From: Lentibacter sp. XHP0401
Lineage (GTDB): Bacteria; Pseudomonadota; Alphaproteobacteria; Rhodobacterales; Rhodobacteraceae
Assembly: GCF_025751535.1 (NCBI RefSeq)
Contig: NZ_JAOWLC010000006.1
Location: 1 to 64,000 of the forward strand
Length of the DNA stretch: 64,000 nucleotides
Direction of reading: 5' to 3'
The notes beneath the pieces are model-generated. The model had not been told where the DNA came from and searched no databases. It saw nothing but the letters and a program-made list of their open reading frames with translations. Numbering within the stretch: position 1 is the first letter of the stretch; the number at the start of each line of letters is the position of its first letter. A program made the position numbers and the translations under genes. Positions 53,607-62,636 of this stretch are shown in pieces.

Positions 53607-55568
53607 ATGTCAGACGATCTTCTTACCGGCGCGGGCGCGAGCCCCGACAGCTACGACGCCTCCTCCATTCAGGTGCTCGAAGATATGGAGCACGTCCGCC
53701 TGCGCCCCGGTATGTATATCGGCGGCAAGGATGACCGCGCTTTGCACCATATGGTCGCCGAGATCATCGACAACTCGATGGACGAAGCCGTTGCGGGCCA
53801 TGCCACATGGATCGAGGTGGAGCTGCACGAAAACGGCCATGTCTCCGTGCGCGACAATGGCCGCGGCATCCCGACAGGGCCTCACCCGTCAAACCCCGAT
53901 AAATCCGCGCTCGAAATCATCTTCTGCACCCTCAACGCAGGCGGTAAATTCTCGGGGGACAGCTACGAAACATCAGGCGGCTTGCATGGCGTCGGCTCTT
54001 CTGTTGTCAACGCGCTTTCGGACCACCTGCGCGTCGAAGTGGCCCGAAACAAAGAGCTCTTCGCGATGGAGTTCTCCCGTGGTGTGCCGCAAGGCAAGCT
54101 CGCCAAAGTCGGCGCCGCCCCCAACCGCCGCGGAACATCGGTGACCTTCCACCCCGACCCTGAGATCTTCGGCTCTCTCAAGCTCAAGGCCTCCCGCCTC
54201 TTTGCCATGGCGCGCTCGAAGGCCTACCTTTTCTCCGGTGTCGAGATCCGCTGGAAAACCGCGCAAACCGATGGCGACACGCCACAAGAAGCCACGTTCC
54301 ACTTTCCCGGCGGGCTTGCAGACTACCTCAAGGAAGTCATGGGAGGTGCCACCACCTATTCGGAAAACCCATTCGCAGGCACTGTCAGTTTTGAAAAGTT
54401 CGAACGCCCCGGCAAGGTCGAATGGGCCATCAACTGGACACCCGCCCGCGACGGCTTCATCCAGAGCTACTGTAACACCGTGCCCACCCCCGAGGGCGGC
54501 ACGCACGAGGCCGGCTTCTGGGCCGCGATCCTCAAGGGCATCAAGGCCTACGGCGAGCTTGTCGGCAACAAAAAGGCCGCAACCATCACCCGCGAAGACC
54601 TCACCACAGGTGCAGGCGCGCTCGTGAGCTGCTTCATCCGCGAGCCCGAATTTGTCGGCCAGACCAAAGACCGCCTCGCAACCGTCGAAGCGCAGCGCAT
54701 GGTCGAAAACTCGGTCCGCGACCACTTTGACAACTGGTTGGCAGCGGACACAAAATCCGCAGGCGCGATCCTCGATTTCCTCGTGCTCAGAGCCGAAGAG
54801 CGCCTGCGCCGCCGTCAGGAAAAAGAGACCTCGCGCAAAACCGCGACCCAAAAACTCCGCCTCCCCGGCAAGCTCACCGACTGCTCGTCAAAGTCGCGCG
54901 AAGGCACCGAGCTGTTCATCGTGGAAGGCGACTCTGCGGGCGGCTCCGCCAAAATGGCGCGCAATCGCAACTACCAGGCACTCCTGCCCCTGCGCGGCAA
55001 AATCCTCAACGTCCTCGGCTCGGCCTCCTCCAAAATCGGGACCAATCAGGAAATTTCCGACCTCACCCAAGCGCTCGGTGTGGGCCTCGGAACCAAGTTC
55101 AACGTCGATGACCTGCGCTATGACAAAGTCATCATCATGACAGATGCGGATGTCGACGGCGCCCATATCGCCGCCCTCCTCATGACCTTCTTCTTCACCC
55201 AGATGCGCCCGATGATAGACCACGGCCACCTCTACCTCGCCTGCCCGCCGCTCTACCGCCTCACCCAGGGCGCGCGCCGCCTCTATGTGGCCGATGATGT
55301 AGAGAAAGACCGCATGATGGAAAAAGGCCTTGGCGGTAAAGGCAAAATCGACGTGCAGCGCTTCAAGGGCTTGGGCGAAATGGACGCAAAAGACCTCAAA
55401 GAAACCACGATGGACCCGAAATCACGCAAGCTGATCAGGGTTACGATTGACGAGGACGAACCGGGCCAAACAGGCGACCTCGTGGAGCGCCTCATGGGCA
55501 AAAAGCCCGAGCTGCGCTTCCAGTATATTCAGGAAAACGCGCGGTTTGTTGAGGAGTTGGATGTTTGA
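53607..55568 (+). CDS. parE: DNA topoisomerase IV subunit B
   Basis: 653 residues from ATG 53607 (an ATG at 53571 would add 12). GHKL ATPase motifs EIIDNSMDEAVAG, DNGRGIPTG and GGLHGVGSSVVNALS, then the transducer, then TOPRIM with EGDSAGGSA and DADVDGAHI, ending in the GyrB/ParE C-terminal RFKGLGEM block. ParE-type length without the GyrB insertion. It forms topoisomerase IV with ParC, which is not in the window, and decatenates chromosomes. Confidence 0.95.
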   Translation: MSDDLLTGAGASPDSYDASSIQVLEDMEHVRLRPGMYIGGKDDRALHHMVAEIIDNSMDEAVAGHATWIEVELHENGHVSVRDNGRGIPTGPHPSNPDKSALEIIFCTLNAGGKFSGDSYETSGGLHGVGSSVVNALSDHLRVEVARNKELFAMEFSRGVPQGKLAKVGAAPNRRGTSVTFHPDPEIFGSLKLKASRLFAMARSKAYLFSGVEIRWKTAQTDGDTPQEATFHFPGGLADYLKEVMGGATTYSENPFAGTVSFEKFERPGKVEWAINWTPARDGFIQSYCNTVPTPEGGTHEAGFWAAILKGIKAYGELVGNKKAATITREDLTTGAGALVSCFIREPEFVGQTKDRLATVEAQRMVENSVRDHFDNWLAADTKSAGAILDFLVLRAEERLRRRQEKETSRKTATQKLRLPGKLTDCSSKSREGTELFIVEGDSAGGSAKMARNRNYQALLPLRGKILNVLGSASSKIGTNQEISDLTQALGVGLGTKFNVDDLRYDKVIIMTDADVDGAHIAALLMTFFFTQMRPMIDHGHLYLACPPLYRLTQGARRLYVADDVEKDRMMEKGLGGKGKIDVQRFKGLGEMDAKDLKETTMDPKSRKLIRVTIDEDEPGQTGDLVERLMGKKPELRFQYIQENARFVEELDV

Positions 55569-55641
55569 GGGAATCGACCCCGTCCGACGGCACTTCCGCT
55601 CCAACCAAATGCGCTTAGCCAGACCGAGCAAAAGGCAATTT

Positions 55642-56277
55642 TTACAATCCCAACCAACGCATGAGTCCTCGCCTCCTGCGTTTGGTAGTAACCTTTCCGT
55701 TTTTAATCTCAGTGGAGCGCAATCCTAAAACCAAGGTCAGAGCTCCGATTGCATCCTCTAGTGCATCATGTGTTTGAGATTGGCTGTGAGTAACACCGCA
55801 ATATACCCCAGCCTCTGTCAGCTTAGGCCATTTCACATCTCTACCATGTATTTCACAGGCGCGAGCATGAGTTTCGAACATTGTGCACAATTTTATATTG
55901 TTTCTAAGTGGCGTAACATTGGTGCGTATTAGTTCAGCATCTAAGAACGCTGAGTCGACTTTCACGTTGTGTGCAATTATAGGAAGGCTTCCTATAAATT
56001 CCCTTATCTCGCGCGCCTTATCTGCAAATTCGGGCTCGTTCTTTACATCTTTATCAGTGATCCCGTGAATTTCAGTAGCCGCCCTAGGAATAGGTATTTG
56101 TGGGTTGAACACAAAAGTCAGCCCTTCATAACTCCCTTTGAGTTGTCCGTTATCAAGCTCAAATTTCTGAAGGTCCACCTTGAGCAAAGCTATTGAAACG
56201 ATGCGATCGTTCTTTGGGCTAAGCCCAGTTGTTTCTACATCAAATACAACAACTTCTGATAAGTTTTCAAAGTTCAT
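55642..56277 (-). CDS. DEDD-family 3'-5' exonuclease (DnaQ-like)
   Basis: 211 residues. The exonuclease motifs are Exo I FDVETTG (Asp13, Glu15), Exo II HNVKVDSAFLD and Exo III THDALEDA (His, Asp), the DEDDh type. A basic C-terminal tail KTTKRRRRGLMRW may bind DNA. It resembles the stand-alone exonucleases related to the Pol III epsilon subunit rather than DnaQ itself. Visibly AT-richer with different codon use from its neighbours, so probably acquired; it has no operon partners. Confidence 0.88.
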   Translation of the reverse strand: MNFENLSEVVVFDVETTGLSPKNDRIVSIALLKVDLQKFELDNGQLKGSYEGLTFVFNPQIPIPRAATEIHGITDKDVKNEPEFADKAREIREFIGSLPIIAHNVKVDSAFLDAELIRTNVTPLRNNIKLCTMFETHARACEIHGRDVKWPKLTEAGVYCGVTHSQSQTHDALEDAIGALTLVLGLRSTEIKNGKVTTKRRRRGLMRWLGL

Positions 56278-56437
56278 TCAGATACCTTCGGCAAAGCGCT
56301 TTATTTCATAAGCACTTCATCGAAATTTACAACGAACGTCAAACCCCGTTAACTTAGGGTGGCTGCTCACCCACCCCTCCCCCACCCCCGCACGCACCGT
56401 TAACCCCTCCTCCCCATCACAACACCCCAGTCCCCCG

Positions 56438-56465
56438 GTGCACGCTTTGTGCACGCCTTGTGCAC
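56438..56465. repeat. Triple GTGCAC array, copy 2
   Basis: GTGCAC at 56438-56443, 56449-56454 and 56460-56465, again with an 11-base period, followed by TTCACCCCCCT as at 32863. The flanks (56345-56435) are pyrimidine-rich with GTTAAC words. It lies 83 bases upstream of the HEATH lipoprotein and 160 bases before the exonuclease start on the other strand. Confidence 0.7.
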
Positions 56466-56547
56466 GCTTTTCACCCCCCTCACATTTCGGCCAAATCCGC
56501 GCATTAACCCTCTCGCGCGCTCGGCGGGTTCCCGCTAACATCGCCCC

Positions 56548-57222
56548 ATGCGCCTCTTAGCCCTCGCCTTGTTCCTCACCCTCGCCGCCTGCGGCCGCCC
56601 TCTCTCAACGGGCGAAAAATCCTTTATAAATCAGATATATGGCCCCAGCTTCGCAGCCGAACGCGCCCGCCTCCACAACGGCGCGCTGGTCGGCTCGGTC
56701 ACCTTCAAGCGCAAGAAGCGCCCGCGCCTCACATGCCGTGAGCGCATCTTCCCCGAACGCCCCGAAGAAATCGTCACCACAAGCCCTGCTGCCGTGGCGC
56801 TTTTCAACCATGTTTTCTTCGCCAAGCCGTTCTTTCTAAAGGATTATATGCACGGCTACCCCGACAGCATGAGCCTCTATGCTGCCATGCTTTTTGCCCA
56901 TGAAGCCACCCACATCTGGCAGTGGCAGAACCGTGCGACAACAGGCTATCACCCGCTCAAGGCCGCGGCTGAGCACAGCGCCGTGGATGACCCATATCTC
57001 TTTGAAATAGAAACAGAAAACCGCTTTCTGGATTACCCCTACGAGCAGCAGGCCAGCCTCGTGGAAGAATACGTCTGCTGCACATCGCTCGACCCAGAAG
57101 CGCCGCGCACGAAGCGTCTGCAATCCATGCTGTCAGAGGCCTTCCCCCTCGGAAATATCCATATCCCCCAAAAGGTTAGCCTCCCATGGGACGGAGCCGA
57201 GACAGACCGCATCTGCCGTTAA
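56548..57222 (+). CDS. Lipoprotein with HExxH metallopeptidase-like motif
   Basis: 224 residues. Lipobox LAAC (Cys15). HEATH at 118-122 in [13 protein letters not shown] matches the zinc-binding HExxH of gluzincins, with several acidic residues downstream ([19 protein letters not shown]) that could supply the third ligand. No peptidase family can be named; similar motifs also occur in DUF-type scaffold proteins. It is convergent with murD and overlaps its stop by 4 bases. Expected in the periplasm, anchored to a membrane. Confidence 0.78.
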   Translation: MRLLALALFLTLAACGRPLSTGEKSFINQIYGPSFAAERARLHNGALVGSVTFKRKKRPRLTCRERIFPERPEEIVTTSPAAVALFNHVFFAKPFFLKDYMHGYPDSMSLYAAMLFAHEATHIWQWQNRATTGYHPLKAAAEHSAVDDPYLFEIETENRFLDYPYEQQASLVEEYVCCTSLDPEAPRTKRLQSMLSEAFPLGNIHIPQKVSLPWDGAETDRICR

Positions 57223-58616
57223 AGCCTCTTTAAGACCTCTTGGGTAAAGTCATCCCCACGTTTCTCGAAGCTGTCATACTGATCAAAGCTCGCCGCCGCA
57301 GGGGCCAGCAACACAACATCGCCTGCCTCGGCCTCTTTCATCGCCGATTCGACGGCTTTTTCCATAGTGGTGCACACTTCGGCCTCAACGCCCGAAAGCT
57401 GCATCGCAAAATACGCCGCCTCGCGTCCGATCACATAGGCCTTTTTCACGTGGCCTAGCGCGTCTTGCAAGCCGCTCAAACCGCCCTCTTTTTCAAGCCC
57501 GCCACAGATCCAGCGGACATTTTCAAACGCGCGCAAAGCCTTCTCCGCCGCGTCCACATTCGTCGCCTTGCTGTCGTTCACATAAGAAACGCCACCGGCC
57601 TCGGCAATAAGTTGCGAGCGGTGCGGCAAGCCCTTAAAGCTATGAAATCCCTGCTCAATATCGCGCGGTGCAAGTCCGAGCGCACGGCAAACAGCATAGG
57701 CTGCACAGGCATTCTGATGGTTGTGCGCGCCGGGTAAACCCTTCACCTCGCGCAAGTCAATCGAGGCCACCTGACGCCCCTTGCGCCACTCGGCAAGGAA
57801 GCCCTTGCGCGCATAAACGTTCCAGCCATGCCCCGTCAGTTTCCGTTTAACTGATACACGGATCACCCGGTCATCGCCCTGCCCCGCCGAGAGTTGGTTG
57901 TCCAGAAACAACCCCTCGTTTTCATCGACGCCAATCACAGCACGGTCAGGCCCGCCTTCCGCAAACAGCCGCCGTTTGGCCGCAAAATAGCCGCCCATCC
58001 CGTGGTGGCGGTCCAGATGATCCGGTGAAAGGTTTGTAAACACAGCAATATCCGGCGTCAGCGCCCGCGCCAGCTCGGTCTGATAGGAGCTCAGCTCAAG
58101 CACAATCACATCGCCCGAGAGCGGCACATCAAGGTCAAACACACCGCGCCCGATGTTGCCCGCAAGCTGAGCGGTTTTGCCAGCGCTTTCAATCAGATGC
58201 GCAATCAAAGCCGAGGTTGTCGACTTCCCGTTTGATCCCGTCACAGCCACCACACGGGGTGGCACATCCAGCGCGTCCCAAGCACCGCTTCCAAGCGAAG
58301 CAAAGAACAGCCCGATGTCATTGTCCACAGGCACCCCCGCCATGAGGGCTGCCGTCACAACGCGGTTTGGCTCGGGGTAAAGATGCGGAATTCCGGGGCT
58401 GACAACCAGTGCCGCCAAGCGGCTCATCACCGCCTCGCGCGCCAGGTCCACACACTCGAAGCCCTCGGCTGCCGCCCGCTCCCGCGCATCAACGTTGTCG
58501 TCCCAGCAGAGCGCCTCGGCCCCGCCCTCGCGCAGGCTCCGCGCCGTTGACAAGCCGCTGCGCCCAAGGCCCAAAACGCCCACGCTCTGGCCCGCATATC
58601 CTGCGACTGGGATCAT
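57219..58616 (-). CDS. murD: UDP-N-acetylmuramoylalanine--D-glutamate ligase
   Basis: 465 residues. Mur-ligase Walker [18 protein letters not shown], central-domain [14 protein letters not shown] and [11 protein letters not shown], and C-terminal [12 protein letters not shown]. It adds D-glutamate to UDP-MurNAc-L-Ala in the cytosol. Member of the dcw cluster; 21 bases separate it from mraY. Confidence 0.96.
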   Translation of the reverse strand: MIPVAGYAGQSVGVLGLGRSGLSTARSLREGGAEALCWDDNVDARERAAAEGFECVDLAREAVMSRLAALVVSPGIPHLYPEPNRVVTAALMAGVPVDNDIGLFFASLGSGAWDALDVPPRVVAVTGSNGKSTTSALIAHLIESAGKTAQLAGNIGRGVFDLDVPLSGDVIVLELSSYQTELARALTPDIAVFTNLSPDHLDRHHGMGGYFAAKRRLFAEGGPDRAVIGVDENEGLFLDNQLSAGQGDDRVIRVSVKRKLTGHGWNVYARKGFLAEWRKGRQVASIDLREVKGLPGAHNHQNACAAYAVCRALGLAPRDIEQGFHSFKGLPHRSQLIAEAGGVSYVNDSKATNVDAAEKALRAFENVRWICGGLEKEGGLSGLQDALGHVKKAYVIGREAAYFAMQLSGVEAEVCTTMEKAVESAMKEAEAGDVVLLAPAAASFDQYDSFEKRGDDFTQEVLKRL

Positions 58617-58637
58617 CGGATCGTCCTTCTCTTCAGG

Positions 58638-59720
58638 TTAACGAAGTTTAAGCGTAGCAAGGCCGATCAGGGCCAAAATCAAAGAAATAATCCAGAACCG
58701 GATCACAATCTGCGGTTCGGCCCAACCCTTCTTTTCATAGTGATGATGGATTGGCGCCATAAGAAACACCCGCTTCCCCGTGCGTTTGAAGTAAAGCACC
58801 TGAATGATCACCGAGAGCGCCTCGACCACAAACAGCCCCCCCACAATCGCCAGCACAATCTCGTGCTTCGTGCTCACCGCAATCGCGCCCAAAGCGCCGC
58901 CCAAGGCAAGCGAACCTGTGTCCCCCATAAACACAGCCGCAGGCGGCGCATTATACCAAAGAAAGCCGAGGCCACCGCCAAATATCCCGGCGGTAAAGAT
59001 CAGGATTTCTCCCGTCCCCGGCACATAATGCACGTCAAGATAGTCGGTAAAGTCGACCCGTCCAACCGCATAGGCAATCACACCCAGCGTGCCCGCAGCG
59101 ATCATCACAGGCATAATAGCCAAGCCGTCCAGACCATCGGTCAGGTTCACAGCATTCGCCGCGCCCACAATAACAATCATCGCAAACGGCACAAACAGGT
59201 AACCAAGGTTAATCAGCGTGTTCTTGAACACCGGCATAGCGAGCTGATACTGCAGCCCCTCGGGGTGATATACTGCCGCCCAATAGCCGGCAATCGCGCT
59301 AATCAACAAGCCAAGCAGCATCCGCACACGGCCCGATACTCCCGCAGTTGTTTGCTTTTTTACCTTCGCATAATCATCGGCAAAGCCGATGGCGGCAAAG
59401 CTAACCGTCACAAACAGCACGATCCAGATGAACGGATTATCAAGCCGCGCCCAAAGCAGCGTCGAGGTGAGCAGCGCGCCCACTATCAGCAACCCGCCCA
59501 TCGTCGGCGTGCCGGCCTTTGCCAGATGCCCTTCGGGGCCATCATCTCGAATCGGCTGTCCTTTGCCCTGACGGCGGCGCAGCACGTTGATCAGCGGAGG
59601 CCCGAAGATAAACCCGAAAATGAGGGCGGTGAGAAACGCTCCGCCAGCACGGAAAGTTATATATCTGAAAAGGTTGAAAAAATCGCCACCATCAGAAAGA
59701 TATGTTAGCCAATAAAGCAT
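58638..59720 (-). CDS. mraY: Phospho-N-acetylmuramoyl-pentapeptide transferase
   Basis: 360 residues, ten membrane helices. Family motifs: [26 protein letters not shown] and [11 protein letters not shown]. It attaches the pentapeptide precursor to undecaprenyl phosphate, making lipid I in the inner membrane. The stop of murF is directly adjacent (59721), so the two are cotranscribed. Confidence 0.97.
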   Translation of the reverse strand: MLYWLTYLSDGGDFFNLFRYITFRAGGAFLTALIFGFIFGPPLINVLRRRQGKGQPIRDDGPEGHLAKAGTPTMGGLLIVGALLTSTLLWARLDNPFIWIVLFVTVSFAAIGFADDYAKVKKQTTAGVSGRVRMLLGLLISAIAGYWAAVYHPEGLQYQLAMPVFKNTLINLGYLFVPFAMIVIVGAANAVNLTDGLDGLAIMPVMIAAGTLGVIAYAVGRVDFTDYLDVHYVPGTGEILIFTAGIFGGGLGFLWYNAPPAAVFMGDTGSLALGGALGAIAVSTKHEIVLAIVGGLFVVEALSVIIQVLYFKRTGKRVFLMAPIHHHYEKKGWAEPQIVIRFWIISLILALIGLATLKLR

Positions 59721-61148
59721 TTACTCGTTCCCTCGTCTTTCCGTTTTGGGGCGCATGGCCTCGCGGATTGCCGTCACAATCCGGCTCACAGCAATACTCT
59801 TTGAGCCTTTGACGAGCACAATATCACCAGCGCGCAAATACCCGCGCACCTTATGAGCCAGTTCATCAGCCGTTTCAAACCATTCACCTTGCTGCTCATC
59901 GGGCAGCGCGTCCCACGTATGGCGCATCAAAGGGCCAACGCAATGCACAATATCAAGCTCAGCAATGGAGCCAAGTTGCGCCACGGCCTTGTGTTGCGCA
60001 GCCTCGCTTGTGCCAAGCTCCAGCATATCGCCAATAATCGCAATCTTGCGGCATGGGCCTTTGGCCGGCCGCGCAATATCGGCCAAAACCTGAAGCGAAG
60101 CCATCAGAGAAGCCGGGTTCGAGTTGAACGCATCGTCAATCAGTTCGATGTGGTCATCGTCGACCTCATCCAGCAGCAAGATTTCGCGCTTGCCCCGCCC
60201 GGCCGGCGGCTCCCAATTTGCAAGGTCCGCTGCCGCCACCGCACGCTCGACACCGAGAGCCTCACAAACCGCAATCGCGCCCAGCCCGTTCATGGCAAAA
60301 TGCTGCCCCGCAGCGCACACCTTAAAGACAAGTGGTTCGCCAAATGCCTCGGCCTCGGCCACTGTCATATTGTCCTTAAGCCGCGTTGAAAGCAGCGTGT
60401 AATCCTTTGATGAAACACCAAAAGTCAGCACCTTGCCCGCAGATTTTGCAGCCTTGGCCGCCAGCACAGGCGCGGTCTCAAGGTCGGCATTCCAGACCGC
60501 CACGCCACCCTCGACAAGCCCGTCCATGATCGCGGCTTTCTCCGCCGCGATGCCTTCGATATTCTCGAACGCCGCCAGATGCGCCGCTGCAACCGTGGTG
60601 ATCATCACCACATGCGGCCGGGCCATCCTGGCCAAAGGCGCAATCTCGCCGGGGTGATTCATGCCGATCTCGATCACGGCAAACTCCGCCTCAACGGGCA
60701 TCCGCGCCAGCGTCAGCGGCACGCCCCAATGGTTGTTATAGCTCGCCTCTGCCGCGTGGCAAAAGCCCTGCGCCGCAAGGATCACCCGCAGCATCTCCTT
60801 GGTCGAGGTCTTGCCTGCGCTGCCTGTCACACCGATGATTTTGGCAGTGCTCCGCGCCCGCGCCGCGCGGCCCAGATCTTCCAAGCCAGCCAGCACATCA
60901 TCCACGAGCAAGAGCTTGTCGCAGCCTTCCAGCCCCTCGGGCACATGGCTGACCAATGCGGCCACCGCGCCCTTCTCAAGCGCCTGCGCGACAAACTCAT
61001 GCCCGTCCCGCGCAGCCTTCAGGGCAACAAACAAATCCCCTGCCGCAAGCGTGCGTGTGTCGATAGAGACACCCGTCGCCGCCCAATCCGATTGAACCTC
61101 ACCGCCCGTCGCCGCAGCCGCATCAGCGCTTGTCCAGATCGGGGTCAT
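59721..61148 (-). CDS. murF: UDP-N-acetylmuramoyl-tripeptide--D-alanyl-D-alanine ligase
   Basis: 475 residues. Walker A GVTGSAGKTSTKEML, then YNNHWGVPLTLARMP and EIGMNHPGEIAPL, characteristic of MurF, and a C-terminal domain with DDAFNSNPASLMASL. It adds D-Ala-D-Ala. Overlaps the murE stop by 4 bases. Confidence 0.96.
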   Translation of the reverse strand: MTPIWTSADAAAATGGEVQSDWAATGVSIDTRTLAAGDLFVALKAARDGHEFVAQALEKGAVAALVSHVPEGLEGCDKLLLVDDVLAGLEDLGRAARARSTAKIIGVTGSAGKTSTKEMLRVILAAQGFCHAAEASYNNHWGVPLTLARMPVEAEFAVIEIGMNHPGEIAPLARMARPHVVMITTVAAAHLAAFENIEGIAAEKAAIMDGLVEGGVAVWNADLETAPVLAAKAAKSAGKVLTFGVSSKDYTLLSTRLKDNMTVAEAEAFGEPLVFKVCAAGQHFAMNGLGAIAVCEALGVERAVAAADLANWEPPAGRGKREILLLDEVDDDHIELIDDAFNSNPASLMASLQVLADIARPAKGPCRKIAIIGDMLELGTSEAAQHKAVAQLGSIAELDIVHCVGPLMRHTWDALPDEQQGEWFETADELAHKVRGYLRAGDIVLVKGSKSIAVSRIVTAIREAMRPKTERRGNE

Positions 61149-62620
61149 ATCCTTCCCTCCAGAGCCGCCACAGCCACGCTGGCTTGCTCCACATCGTCAA
61201 ACGGCAAAATATCGTCACCCACGACCTGACCTGTTTCATGGCCCTTGCCCGCAATCAAAAGCGCATCACCGGGCTGGAGCAGATCAACGCCGCGCAGGAT
61301 GGCCTCGGCGCGGTCGCCAAACTCGTTGGCTTCGGGGCAACCTTCCAACACAGCGGCACGGATGCTCGCCGGGTCTTCAGAGCGCGGGTTGTCATCGGTC
61401 ACAATCACAACATCTGCATGTTCCGCCGCCGCGCGCCCCATCAGGGGCCGCTTGGTGCGGTCACGGTCCCCGCCCGCGCCGATAATGGCAATGATCCGCC
61501 CCGCCACATGCGGGCGCATTGCTTTCAGCGCCGTGGCAACAGCGTCAGGCGTGTGCGAATAGTCCACAAACACCGCCGCGCCATTGTCGCGCGTGGCGGC
61601 AAGCTGCATCCGCCCGCGCACCGTCTGCATATAATCAAGCGTCTCGAAAACAGCCTGCGGCTCTTCCCCCGCCGCAATCACAAGGCCCGCCGCCAAAAGC
61701 ACGTTTTCAGCCTGAAAGCCGCCAATCAGCTTCAGATCAGCGCGGTAGCCCCTGGAATTGTGCTTGAAAAACACTTCCTGCCCCGTGGCATGAAAGCGCT
61801 GCGCAGTCAGCTGGATGTCAGCTCCGTCCATGCGCCCTACCGTCATCACTTCAATCTCGCGCGCCTGCGCAACCTTGGCCATGTCCCCGCCGCGCGGATC
61901 GTCGATATTGATCACGGCTACGCCATCTTCTGATAAAAGCCGCCCGAACAACCCGGCTTTGGCGGCAAAATACTCTTCAAATGTCGCGTGATAATCCAGA
62001 TGATCCTGCGTGAAGTTGGTAAACCCCGCCGCCGCAAGGTGCACCCCGTCAAGGCGGCATTGTGCAAGCCCGTGCGAAGAGGCTTCCATCGCGGCGTGGG
62101 TGATGCCCGCATCATAGGCCTGTTTCAGCGTGCGGTGTAGCGTGATAGGCTCAGGCGTTGTGTGCGCCAAAGGCGCGCTCCAGTCGCCCTCAACGCCGGT
62201 TGTGCCGAGGTTGACGGCAGGCAAACCAAGCTCCTGCCAGATCATCCGCGCAAAACTGGAAACACTGGTCTTGCCGTTGGTCCCCGTCACCGCAATCATA
62301 ACTTCAGGCTGCGCCTCAAACCAGAGCGCCGCCGTATACGCCAGAACCTGCCGTGGGTTTTCGCTCACAACCAAAGCCGCATCAGAGGCCTTAAGCTCAT
62401 CGCGCGCAATCGCTGCACCCTCTGGGTCTGTCAGAACCGCGCCGGCGCCCATCCGCAAGGCATACTGGATAAACTCACCGCCATGAACCTTGGTTCCGGG
62501 AAGGGCGGCAAACAGAAAGCCGTCTTTCACCTCGCGGCTGTCAACAGCAAGTCCGCTGATGCTGACATCGCCTCCACTGGTCGCCGTCAGCCCCAGTTCG
62601 CTCAGTTTTTTATGCCCCAC
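61145..62620 (-). CDS. murE: UDP-N-acetylmuramoyl-L-alanyl-D-glutamate--2,6-diaminopimelate ligase
   Basis: 491 residues. Walker A VTGTNGKTSVSSFARM; the DNPR motif in VTDDNPRSEDP specifies meso-diaminopimelate rather than lysine, in line with a Gram-negative wall. LDYHATFEEYFAAKAGLF is the typical carbamylated-lysine region. It lies 16 bases after ftsI. Confidence 0.96.
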   Translation of the reverse strand: MGHKKLSELGLTATSGGDVSISGLAVDSREVKDGFLFAALPGTKVHGGEFIQYALRMGAGAVLTDPEGAAIARDELKASDAALVVSENPRQVLAYTAALWFEAQPEVMIAVTGTNGKTSVSSFARMIWQELGLPAVNLGTTGVEGDWSAPLAHTTPEPITLHRTLKQAYDAGITHAAMEASSHGLAQCRLDGVHLAAAGFTNFTQDHLDYHATFEEYFAAKAGLFGRLLSEDGVAVINIDDPRGGDMAKVAQAREIEVMTVGRMDGADIQLTAQRFHATGQEVFFKHNSRGYRADLKLIGGFQAENVLLAAGLVIAAGEEPQAVFETLDYMQTVRGRMQLAATRDNGAAVFVDYSHTPDAVATALKAMRPHVAGRIIAIIGAGGDRDRTKRPLMGRAAAEHADVVIVTDDNPRSEDPASIRAAVLEGCPEANEFGDRAEAILRGVDLLQPGDALLIAGKGHETGQVVGDDILPFDDVEQASVAVAALEGRI

Positions 62621-62636
62621 CGCCGCCTCTTATCCG

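Noticed and set aside
58740-59708. 322-codon plus-strand frame opposite mraY
   Set aside because: Shadow of a conserved membrane protein gene; no motif.
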